Of a stretch of DNA of 34,695 nt, positions 27,201 to 34,695 are shown one piece after another. Made by a program: the position numbers and the translations under genes. The stretch is from NCBI GenBank assembly GCA_009861545.1, contig VXME01000005.1, forward strand, positions 45,669 through 80,363, read 5' to 3'. The notes beneath the pieces are model-generated. The model did not search any database and had not been told where the DNA came from. It saw nothing but the letters and a program-made list of their open reading frames with translations. The stretch is from Acidobacteriota bacterium. GTDB lineage: Bacteria; Acidobacteriota; Vicinamibacteria; Vicinamibacterales; UBA8438. How positions within the stretch are numbered: position 1 is the stretch's first letter; each line of letters begins with the position of its first letter.

Positions 27201-27578
27201 TCATCGCCGCCGCACGGTCTTGAGCCGTACCGCGGGCAGTCGCTTCAGCCGCTGGTTGGTCGGGTCGACCTCGATGCCGACGGACTCGAGGGCGGTCACG
27301 CCGAGCAGCGGCTCGGTATCGGCCTCGCCGAAGAGGACTGTGCCGCCCACAATCTCGCCCATGAACTCGATGTCAGCGGTTGTGATCTCCATCTTGAGCT
27401 CGTCCCCATTCGCCAGTTCGTACACGCGGCGGCCCTTTGGCCGCAGTCCGATGGCCTCCAGGTGCGGTCGCGGGACGAGCGAGTCGGTCGCGCCCGTGTC
27501 CACGAGGAACAGTCCTTCCCAAGCTCTGTCCGGGTCGGCGGGGTTGCGGATCGTGACTGTCACGTGTGTTGCGCCCAT
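27201..27578 (-). CDS. Retropepsin-like (clan AA) aspartic protease
   Basis: This 125-aa protein has the active-site motif LFLVDTGATDSLVP (Asp27-Thr-Gly), followed by VYELANGDELKMEITTADI and a hydrophobic second motif LLGVTALESVGIEVDP. The size fits a single-lobe, dimer-forming retropepsin-like protease of the kind found scattered in bacterial genomes, often near toxin-antitoxin genes. Its target is unknown. It is on the same strand as BREX but separated from tcmP (151 bp) and vapB (172 bp). Those gaps contain the two copies of a 45-bp repeat, marking a tandem duplication. Confidence 0.8.
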   Translation of the reverse strand: MGATHVTVTIRNPADPDRAWEGLFLVDTGATDSLVPRPHLEAIGLRPKGRRVYELANGDELKMEITTADIEFMGEIVGGTVLFGEADTEPLLGVTALESVGIEVDPTNQRLKRLPAVRLKTVRRR

Positions 27579-27608
27579 GCGTCTCGTTCCCTTCAGCCTT
27601 ATGGGGAT

Positions 27609-27653
27609 CTCGGAATCACCTTCCAGCGACAGGTTACACCTTCGACGAAGCTC
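27609..27653. repeat. 45-bp direct repeat, copy 2
   Basis: This is the partner of 27151-27195 (two mismatches). It lies upstream of the protease gene and 77 bp beyond the tcmP stop. The offset of 458 bp between copies gives the size of the duplicated unit, consisting of the repeat plus the protease gene. Confidence 0.8.
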
Positions 27654-27729
27654 CCACGTCGTCGCTGGCCACAGCTATCATCTGAGGGACAGCCCGCGCA
27701 GCAGGGGCCTCCGAGGCGTCGCGATCCGA

Positions 27730-28925
27730 TCATCGGGCCGGAGTCTCCGCAAGGCTCCGCGACCTCGGCTTGCCGTCGGCGTTCAAGATGTCGATTTCCT
27801 TCGCGCGGGCAAGTTCGATGACCGTGTCGTCGAGATCGGAGAATCTGGCCGCCGTCCTGTTCGCGAGCACGTGCCGCACCGTCTGCACGGTGACGGGTTC
27901 CTCGACGACGAGGGCATGCAGCTCCCGCGGCAGGGAATCGAGAAGCTGCACGCGCATCTCTTCCGCTTCGAGTTCCTCGAAACGGAACAATCGTAACGTA
28001 TCGGTGGATCGCAAGGCGTCCCATCCAAGCATGTCGAAGCCGCCGGAGCCGTAGTGCTCGAACGTGCCCGATATGTCCCAATGGCGTTGAATCATGACGT
28101 CGCGCGCGGTCGGATGTCTCGACAGGTGCAGGAACCAGAGCGCCCGCCGCGACTGGCGGGGTCGAATGAAGAAGGGCGTGTCATACGTCGCCCCGGTGGT
28201 ATTGCGAATATGGTCGCGTAGCGTCCGCTGGACAAGCGCTCGTCCGCCGGCGCCGTCCTTGAGTCGAATCAGGTCCTGTATCCGTGGCCGCGTCAGTTGG
28301 AGCGGCGACACCGCCTTGACGTTGGCGGGCGCTGTCGAGAGATGGTTGACGAGCGCATCGGCGGCGAACGTCAGGATGACTTCCGCTGCACGCAACTCAC
28401 GAAGTATCCTGGCAACCAGGCCCAACTCGACACGTGCGAATCCTGTCTGATCGAGAAGAAATATGGCTCGGCCAGCCCGCGGCTGACGGCTCTGAATGGC
28501 AGTAATGATTGCGTCCGCCTCGTCTTCGAACCGGCTGTTTCGAAGAATGACCCTTTCGGGATCGGCGTAACCGCGCTCGTTCAAGGCCGCCTGTAGATGT
28601 GCGGTATGAAGGGATCCGCGTCGACGAAATAGTACTTGCAGTCGAGATGCAGACGCTTTGAGCGGCCCCGGTTCAGGCGTGCTCGCGCCGCCTCGGATTC
28701 CTCGATCATGACCAGAGGCGTACCCGATTCGGTTCCGCCACCGTCCTGGAACGTACCCCCGCCGCAGAAGCCGTCGACGAGGTCGAGCTTGAACTCCTCG
28801 CGGGAAGGATTGACGCCCAAACGGTCGAAGTAGGCGCGCAGGTAGCGGCGCAGGACGTTGAGTTTCGCCTTGCTGTGTTCCTCGATCGGCGGCGGAGGCT
28901 CGCCGGGGCGCCATCTGAAGGTCAT
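27730..28925 (-). pseudogene. tcmP: Three-Cys-motif partner protein TcmP, one frameshift
   Basis: About 398 aa across two frames. The first segment (from 28925) has LDLVDGFCGGGTF, GTPLVMIEES and YYFVDADP. The second, entered near 28607-28613, continues HTAHLQAALNERGYADPERV, IFLLDQTGFARVEL and FDMLGWDALRSTDTLRLF to the stop. Restoring one T in CCCTT gives DADPFHTAHL, so the lesion is a single-base loss in a short T run. TcmP is the known companion of the DUF5131 (phage Gp37/Gp68-like, three-Cys) family, whose gene ends 15 bp upstream here. The function of the pair is not established. It is an inactive gene if the base call is right, otherwise intact. Confidence 0.78.
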
Positions 28926-28940
28926 AGCACGGAGCCTGCT

Positions 28941-29739
28941 TCAGACCGATTCTACCGGCGCCCCGGCGGATCGCTCCTGCTGTTCCCCGGCCGTTGCCGG
29001 AACTGACGGCCTGGCGTCCCACGTACGACCGTCGAGTCTGCGCCCCGTGAGCCTCTTGAGCGTTCCGCCCCATTGCTTGAAAAAGAACGCGACGTTCTGT
29101 TCCTCGCATTGCTCACGGATCGCCCGGACCCATTCGGCTTTCATCGGACGTGCTCCGGGGCCGCTCTCCCCTCCGACGATCGCCCAGTGGATCCCGCTGA
29201 GATCGGCGCCGGTCACGGGGCCGAGCAGCGGCTCGAACGACGCGAACCTCAGGACCGTCGCGGGTTGCCCTGAGCTCGCCGAGGCGCCAAAGGTAGTCGG
29301 ACCTCTCGACGCTCGTGCCGAGCCACACGTTCGGAAGGAGGGGAAGACGCTCGGCGAGACGTTGCATGCGCTCGGGGCGTTTGGTCAGGATCTGGAACGT
29401 GTGTTGCCGTCCCGCGGCCATAGTCTTCCACACCTTGGAGATGAAAGATTCCGGTACGCCGGGGTGGAATAGATCGCTCATGGAATTGACGAACACGAAC
29501 CGCCGCTTCCGCCACCGGAGCGGAACGTCCAGGCTCGCCTCGTCGCAGCGCACGGCGCCTGTCCAGACGGATCGTTCCCCGCTTCGGTGCGTAAGGGAAC
29601 GGTACTTCGCCTGCCCCATCGCGTCGAGCCGCGCCGCCATGCGCATTGCGTAGCAATTCGCGCAGCCGGGGGAAAGAACCGTGCAGCCGGCTACCGGATT
29701 CCATGTGGCGTCGGTCCATTCGATCTCCGTGGCGGCCAT
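28941..29739 (-). pseudogene. DUF5131 (phage Gp37/Gp68-like, three-Cys) protein, one frameshift
   Basis: About 265 aa over two frames. The start at 29739 has GGAGGG upstream and gives IEWTDATWNPVAGCTVLSPG with Cys19, Cys26 and Cys29 (C-x6-C-x2-C), an arrangement like a radical-SAM iron-sulphur site. Then come FVNSMSDLFHPGVP, FQILTKRPERM and VWLGTSVE. Near 29261-29267 the frame changes, and ATVLRFASFEPLLGP, IHWAIVGGESGPGARPM and FFFKQWGG follow in the other frame. The lesion is an indel of one base or a few in CGGGTTGCCC. The gene lies 23 bp after pglX and 15 bp before tcmP, so the three formed one transcript. Confidence 0.8.
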
Positions 29740-29762
29740 TCGGGTACCCTCCTGACCAGCGT

Positions 29763-32700
29763 TCACGCCCCGACAGCGGAGGAACGCCGCCGATTGCCGC
29801 GACGGGCGCGGCCCGCGGGCGGCGCCCAGGCGCGGATCACCGCATGGGTGAGCGAGAGCGACCGCGCCTCTTCGTCGATGAACCCCTCGAAGTAGTCGCC
29901 CATGCCGGTGTCGAATTCCGGATCGGGCGCGTTGTGATGTTGGCGCACCCAGGGCAGCAGCTCCAGCAGCGCCGCGAGGAGGGGCGTCAGCCGCTCCGCC
30001 GTCCAGCCTTCCTGCTCCCGCATCTGATGGAAGTACGCGGCGATCGCCCGGCTCTGCTCCAGTACGTTCCAGCCCGCCCAGCCGATCACCAGCGACGGAT
30101 CCGCCTCGCGCTCGCAGAACGGCAAGCTGACGAAGCGCTCCTTCGGCACGTCGAGCTTGCCGCGCAGGCGCCACCAGACGCCTTTCCGGAAGTCGACCGA
30201 CGTATACCGCGGGGGTGCGGGAATCGTTCCGATCTCCTTCGCCTTCAGCGCCGCGGCCTGCTCCGGGGCCAAGCGCTCCGGATTCACTGCGGACAGCTTC
30301 GCCCGCGCGTCGATCGCATCCTCACGCCGCTGGAGGTCCCACGTGCGCTCCCACGCCTCGCGCTTGCGGAGTCCGGACGGCTTGTAGCGGAGGACCGGCA
30401 GCAGCGGGACGCTCTGGTCCTCGACCAGACCGGCCACCAGCTTCGCCACGTTGAAGTCCGGACGCCCGGTGTGCAGCTCCGCCACCTGCAGGAACTCCGC
30501 GTCTTCCCGCATCCGGTCCGCCAGTGCCGCGGTGGTCGTCAGGCGCGGCTCCGACCAGAACGACCGGGTTTCCAACCGATCGAGCAGCCAGCCTCGGAGC
30601 GCCCGCTCTTGCTGCGTCTCCCACGGTTCGTCATTCCAGCGGCGCTTGTACTCAGGTTGCTCGATCAGAGCGATGCTCGCGTCCTTCTCGATGGCCTGGA
30701 CCCGACGATGGACCAGATCTCGGTACGCCGCTGGCCAGCGCGCGGGGATTTCCTTGATGGGCGTCGAGCCGTGCCGTTCGAACCACTTCGTCTGGACTCC
30801 GCCCGCCGCGATCTTTCGCGCCAGGACGATCTCGAAGGCTCGCTCGCCGAGGCGGATGGCGGGTGCGTCACCACGTGGCATGCAAAGGTCATCTTCCGCT
30901 ACGCCGTAGAGCCGATAGCAGCGCCAGTCGAGCTCCTCTTGCAGGGCGATCATCTGCTCGTGGATTCTCTTGGCGCGAATGCGTCCTGTTTCCAGACAGT
31001 CGGCCGACAGTACATCCCCTGTGATCAGAGCGGCGGGAAGCAATTGAGTCCGCTCTTGTGCAAGTGAGTCTATCGTTTGAGCGAGATCGATTGGCCGGAT
31101 TGCGGAACCGCTCGCGAAAGAACATGGAGTATTCGTGCCATTGCAAACCATGCTCGATCTGCGACTTTCCGAAGGCAACGCGTGACGCAAGCTGTGTTCG
31201 CCAAGGCCAAAGAAAAGTCACCATGCGTCCTTCCGTGACTGTCTCCAGCGTTAGCGGATCATATGGCCATATAGACCCAACTGATCGAGAAATCCTCCAG
31301 TCACGGACTTCTTCGCCTGCCACCAGCGGACGGATGTGGTCGACCGCCACGCCGTGGCGCCTTGCGACACCGGTTCCGATGCGAAAGCAATCATCCTCGC
31401 GAGTGACTGCAATGCAGCCAATATCGCTGGCCACATCGCTGAGCATGGTCCGGGCCGTCTCGGCCAGTTCGGCCAGTTGCTCCCGGAGTTCGGCCGCTCC
31501 GCCTCCGCCGATACTCCAAGGATGTCTCCGGAACCGTTCTCGCGGTACGTCCGAGACGCTCACGAACTCGCTCTCCGACCCTGCTTGGTCGATCTGCGCG
31601 ACGATTGCTGACCAGACGAGCCCGGTCGCCGGGTCATTCGGTATCGCTGGTTCACCACGAATCCCCATCACTGCTCGCACGGACCCGGCAACGGGTCGGC
31701 GATGCCTGCCAAACAAGATCACCGTGGGGGTCCCGTGACCGGGAATGTAGGCGCCTGAAGTGTCCACCACTTGGGTCATGTCCCAACGGGGGATGAACTC
31801 TTCGATCAGCTTCCTGCCGAACTCCCGTTTCATGAACGAGTTGGCCGTGATCATCCCAACGAAGCCCGCCGGCTCCTCCGCATCGGGCGCGGGCGCATGG
31901 GCGAGGTCGAAGAAGCGCTCCGTGAACGGTACCGCGAGCGAGTACTGGCGGTAGCAGGAGCCGAAACGCTCCCGGTAGCCTTGGTTCAGCGCCTTGTCCT
32001 TCGGCGTGATGTAGGGCGGGTTGCCGACCACGACGTGATAGCGCCGGCCGAGGATGGCCCGGAGGGCCTCGGCGTCTTCCGTACGGTAGACGTACCCGAG
32101 GGGCTCCGTCGCGACGCCTTCGAGGTACTCTTGTCGTGCCCCGGCCATGTCGGGACGCGGCCCATGGAGCAGGGAGTCGCCGACGGCTACGTGCATCTCG
32201 AAGGCCGGCGTGGCGGCGAGACGACGCACCTTGCAGGCATTGAGCGCGGCGCCGCACAGGCGGAAGCGCGCGATCGCGGCAGCGAAGGGATTCAGGTCCA
32301 CGCCCGCCACCTGTTCGAGAACGCGGGTAGCCCGCTCGCGCGGGTTCGTGCTCGGCTCGCGCCGCGCCCACAGCGCTTCCAGGCGCCGGAACGCGCCCAG
32401 CAGGAAGTGTCCCGAGCCGCACGCGGGATCGATCAGGCGCACCTCACGGAAACCGAACTCCTCGATGGCCGGCGTGAGCGTGCGGTCGAGGATGAACTCC
32501 TCTACGAACTCGGGCGTCTGGAGCAGCGCGTAGCGCTTGCGCGCGCTCTCGGAAAGGTCCTGGTACAGATCCCCCAGGAAGCGCGTATCCCAGGTCCCGT
32601 CCGTAAAATCGTGCGCGAGGACGCCCGAGTCGGGATCGATCCGTTGCCACAGCCGGAGCAGCCGCGTCGCCGCGTCGCCAGAGAGCATCTCGGCGTCGAC

Positions 32701-33135
32701 GGACCAGAGCGGATTGTGCCGCTCGTCGAAGAGATGTCCGGCGACCGGCAGCGCCGCGACCGCATGGAAGACGTGCAGCAGGTACTCGCGGTCGGTATCC
32801 GTCGGGTGCGCTCGGAAATAGAGGTTGTGCTCGTCGAGCGCCCGCGTGCGCCGGTCGCCGGGGCCGGAAAGGCGCGGCGGCTCGACCAGGGCGTTGTCTT
32901 CGAGGAAGCGCACGAAGACGCATCCGAGAATCCAGGCGACGGCCACCTGCGTCAGGCGCTCTTCACGCCAGGCGTCGTAGGTATCGGCGGTGCGTTCGCG
33001 CCCGATCGCCGTGCGGTACTCCTGCTGAAGGGACGCTTCCAGGTCCGGGCGTTCCCCGCACCGCGCACGCAGGTCGTCTTCGAGGTCCGCCCGCAGGCGC
33101 GTGAGGTCCGTGAGCAGACGGCCGGCGTCGATCAC
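29763..33135 (-). pseudogene. pglX: BREX type 2 adenine methyltransferase PglX, with deletion and frame change
   Basis: Two frames cover about 1,120 codons of PglX, the BREX N6-adenine methyltransferase that marks host DNA. The first (from a GTG at 33135) has the SAM-binding DPACGSG (about residues 236-242) and catalytic NPPY (372-375), then runs through LTLETVTEGRMVTFLWPWRT and WHEYSMFFRERFR. Near 31100 similarity moves to the second frame at IDLAQTIDSLAQERTQLLPA, then RIHEQMIALQEELDWRCYRLYG, and ends at DYFEGFIDEEARSLSL and RAWAPPAGRARR. From memory of intact PglX, about 90-110 residues that normally lie between these blocks are absent, so this is a deletion plus frameshift, not a base-call slip. 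The catalytic domain is intact and a truncated protein could still be made. Confidence 0.85.
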
Positions 33136-33283
33136 CGGCGGCCCCGCCGCCTGTCGCCGGTGTCGTGCCGATTCCGCCGCGGGTCGTTCCTGTACGTAGT
33201 CTCCATACGGATCGCCAAGTATTGCCGCCGTGCAGGCCGTGCTACGCTGATTCCGGGCGCCGGGTGCATTCTACGAGACTGCC

Positions 33284-33470
33284 ATGACGTTGAGGATCGC
33301 GCTCGACCGCGAGGACGATGGCCGGTGACTGGCGGAGGTGCCGGACCTCGCCGGGGTACTGTGCTACGGCGAGACCCGCGCCGACGCGGTTTGCCCGGGT
33401 CCTGGCGCTGGCGCTCCGGGCGGTCGCGGGTCGGTCGGAGCCGGGAAGCCGACAGTACCCAGTAGAGAGG
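33284..33470 (+). pseudogene. Relic of a HicB-family antitoxin gene
   Basis: From the ATG at 33284 the text reads MTLRIALDREDDGR, then a stop (TGA at 33326-33328) where HicB proteins usually have Trp, and then LAEVPDLAGVLCYGETRADAV. Near 33395 the frame changes and RVLALALRAVAGR continues the HicB pattern. One nonsense change and one frameshift make it a clear relic. No HicA toxin is recognisable next to it. It lies head-to-head with pglX, in the place where pglW would be expected upstream of pglX. Confidence 0.7.
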
Positions 33471-33493
33471 AGCAAGCTGGAGGAGGTGACGGC

Positions 33494-34315
33494 ATGAGAA
33501 CGGTTTCGGCCAGGACAGCGGCAGCGCGCTGCAATGAAATGCAGAAGGACTTGCCGGAACGAAGTGACTACCTCGAAGCATGTTGCGATTTCTACCGCTT
33601 CAGGGCCGACGGCATCGAACGGGCAAGTAACCTCGACGCGGTGCTGCGCGCAGCGGCCAGGGACACGCTGCACCAGGGTCCGGAAAGCCCGGAAGGAGCA
33701 AACCGGCGAAGGACCCTGAAAGGGCGCCACCGAGTCGTGCTGCCGGGCACGATTGGACCGGTGCGAACGCCGGCGTGGCTGCACTTCGAGACGACGGACT
33801 TCCCGCCGGACTACAGCCTCGTCCAGGTGACCATGCCCGACCGCGCAATCGATAGCGTGGAGATGGCAGGAGTACCGGTGCGGCCGACCGGACCGCCGGT
33901 GATGACCGTTGCATGCTTTGGACACCCGGCGAAAGTGGACGAATGGATCCAGGCGCAAAGAGGGCGGCAGGCGAGAGCGAAGACGACGGTCGACGTATGG
34001 GAGTACTACCGCTCGTGCGGAATCGCGCCCGGCCCGGCCGCCTGCGCGACAGCGAGCTGGCTACCCGTTTACGCCTGGTGTGTCCACTGCCGGGAGACGA
34101 TCGGACCGAAAGGATGCGTCAACGAAAGAGTGCCCGGAACACGACAGCAGTTGGCTGACGGATCTCTCCGGCGGACCGGACGAGGGTTACCTGAAACGGG
34201 TTGCGCGAAGCATCGTCCAGGCGGTGACGCCAAGTCGCATCATGCTGTTCGGCTCCGGGGCGCGAGAGGAGATGGGACCAAAGAGCGACATCGACCTGCT
34301 CGTCGCCATTCGTGA
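33494..34315 (+). CDS. Unrecognised ORF, probably coding to about 34130
   Basis: The ATG at 33494 has GGAGG about 9 bases upstream. I recognise no family. Visible parts include a polar N-terminus (NEMQKDLPERSDYLEACCDF), LHFETTDFPPDYSLVQVTMP, VDEWIQAQRGRQARAK and a Cys-bearing stretch ending CVHCRETIGPKGC. Codon use differs from the rest of the window, with many GGA, CGA, AGA and GCA codons, which suggests another origin. From about 34130 this frame turns into nonsense-like text and the MNT frame takes over, so the true end may be earlier or a frameshift may join the two. It overlaps the MNT ORF in the last 240 bases. Confidence 0.4.
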   Translation: MRTVSARTAAARCNEMQKDLPERSDYLEACCDFYRFRADGIERASNLDAVLRAAARDTLHQGPESPEGANRRRTLKGRHRVVLPGTIGPVRTPAWLHFETTDFPPDYSLVQVTMPDRAIDSVEMAGVPVRPTGPPVMTVACFGHPAKVDEWIQAQRGRQARAKTTVDVWEYYRSCGIAPGPAACATASWLPVYAWCVHCRETIGPKGCVNERVPGTRQQLADGSLRRTGRGLPETGCAKHRPGGDAKSHHAVRLRGARGDGTKERHRPARRHS

Positions 34316-34490
34316 CGGAGACCGAAGGGAAGCGATGAAGTGCATCCTGCGGGCGATACGGCACGAAGAAGGTCAGCCGCTACTCGATCCGTACGTGGTC
34401 CACGAGGCGCAGATGGTTCAGTGGAAGGACAACGAGTCGACAGTGATACCGGCGGTGCTGCGCGAAGGGCGGACGTTGTATGCGGCCTGA
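34080..34490 (+). CDS. MNT-type nucleotidyltransferase-domain protein
   Basis: The core IMLFGSGAREEMGPKSDIDLLVAI carries the nucleotidyltransferase signature: Gly-Ser, then Asp-x-Asp. The C-terminus (YVVHEAQMVQWKDNES, EGRTLYAA) fits small MntA/MNT proteins. These are typically the antitoxin or modifying half of HEPN-MNT pairs and transfer nucleotides to their partner. The start is uncertain: a GTG at 34080 is the nearest in-frame option but has no clear ribosome site, and the real start may lie upstream through a frameshift from the previous ORF. After its stop only a 7-codon stub (MRPEKTA) overlaps, so no HEPN partner is present. Confidence 0.65.
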   Translation: MSTAGRRSDRKDASTKECPEHDSSWLTDLSGGPDEGYLKRVARSIVQAVTPSRIMLFGSGAREEMGPKSDIDLLVAIRDGDRREAMKCILRAIRHEEGQPLLDPYVVHEAQMVQWKDNESTVIPAVLREGRTLYAA

Positions 34491-34506
34491 GAAGACGGCG
34501 TGACCC

Positions 34507-34524
34507 GATCCACGCATGTGGATC
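34507..34524 (+). terminator. Small perfect hairpin after the MNT gene
   Basis: GATCCAC-GCAT-GTGGATC is a perfect 7-bp stem with a 4-base loop, 16 bp beyond the MNT stop. No T-tract follows, so a terminator role is only suggested by position. The remaining 170 bases to the window edge show no gene; the last 40 are unusually AT-rich and may hold a promoter for something outside the window. Confidence 0.35.
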
Positions 34525-34695
34525 ACCGAAGCCGGACCAACTTGCCAAGGCCTCGACCCGGCCTGTCGATGAGCGCCTCGTCGGTCAATCCCAACACGCA
34601 TACCTTCCAGTCCGTGCTCCTCGACGCGTGTATTGGGTGAGGGTGCGGCTCTTTTGCGTAGAATGCTATCTCACTCATTCATAAGGGGTTATACG

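Noticed and set aside
28590-28620. Programmed ribosomal frameshift in tcmP
   Set aside because: There is no X-XXY-YYZ slippery heptamer at the frame change; a one-base loss in a T run explains it more simply.
33242-33958. Minus-strand ORF opposite the unrecognised gene
   Set aside because: Its translation has no recognisable pattern and the plus strand has a better start with a ribosome site and the HicB relic upstream.

Overview
The window is GC-rich, with strongly GC-biased third codon positions. It probably comes from a Gram-negative soil or marine bacterium of the Acidobacteriota (Vicinamibacteria-like). That placement is an inference from a CBM9/DUF5916 outer-membrane protein flanked by two secreted paralogues of the type with a D-(L/I)-(N/S)-G-I motif near the N-terminus, an exported NHL-repeat protein, and the base composition. 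No rRNA, tRNA or CRISPR array was found.

Layout. (1) 0.1-8.8 kb is a chromosomal envelope/secretion segment: a MltD-like lytic transglycosylase, a sialidase-like lipoprotein, an exported NHL-repeat protein with a clear terminator, and a three-gene run (secreted paralogue, DUF5916 barrel, secreted paralogue). (2) 8.9-9.5 kb is a junction of relics: a piece of a sodium:solute symporter, then an AlbA_2 gene reduced to its two ends. (3) 9.5-16.7 kb, plus strand: an AlbA_2/GHKL-type ATP-binding protein overlapping a ParA-type ATPase, then a sirtuin and MutM/Fpg, then a tight four-gene operon (a second AlbA_2/GHKL-type protein, a dual-OB-like protein and two DUF488 proteins). (4) 16.8-33.1 kb, minus strand: a BREX type 2 (Pgl) locus transcribed as pglX, DUF5131, tcmP, aspartic protease, vapB, vapC, pglY, pglZ, brxD, brxHI. 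(5) 33.1-34.7 kb: a HicB relic, an unrecognised ORF with different codon use, and an MNT nucleotidyltransferase.

How the genes work together. Regions 3-5 form a defence island. pglY-pglZ-brxD-brxHI are chained by 4-bp overlaps, whereas pglX-DUF5131-tcmP form a separate tight unit. The two halves are separated by a protease gene with a decayed tandem copy and by a VapBC toxin-antitoxin pair. The BREX locus looks damaged. pglX carries a frame change together with an apparent loss of roughly 90-110 codons, pglY has several frame changes, DUF5131 and tcmP have one each, and pglW is not in its usual place upstream of pglX. pglZ, brxD and brxHI are intact. Some single-base changes lie in homopolymers and could be sequencing errors; the pglX lesion does not look like one.

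The best candidates for an undescribed system are the four-gene AlbA_2/dual-OB/DUF488/DUF488 operon and the AlbA_2-ParA pair. Both are tightly coupled, sit next to BREX, and have no function that I can name.
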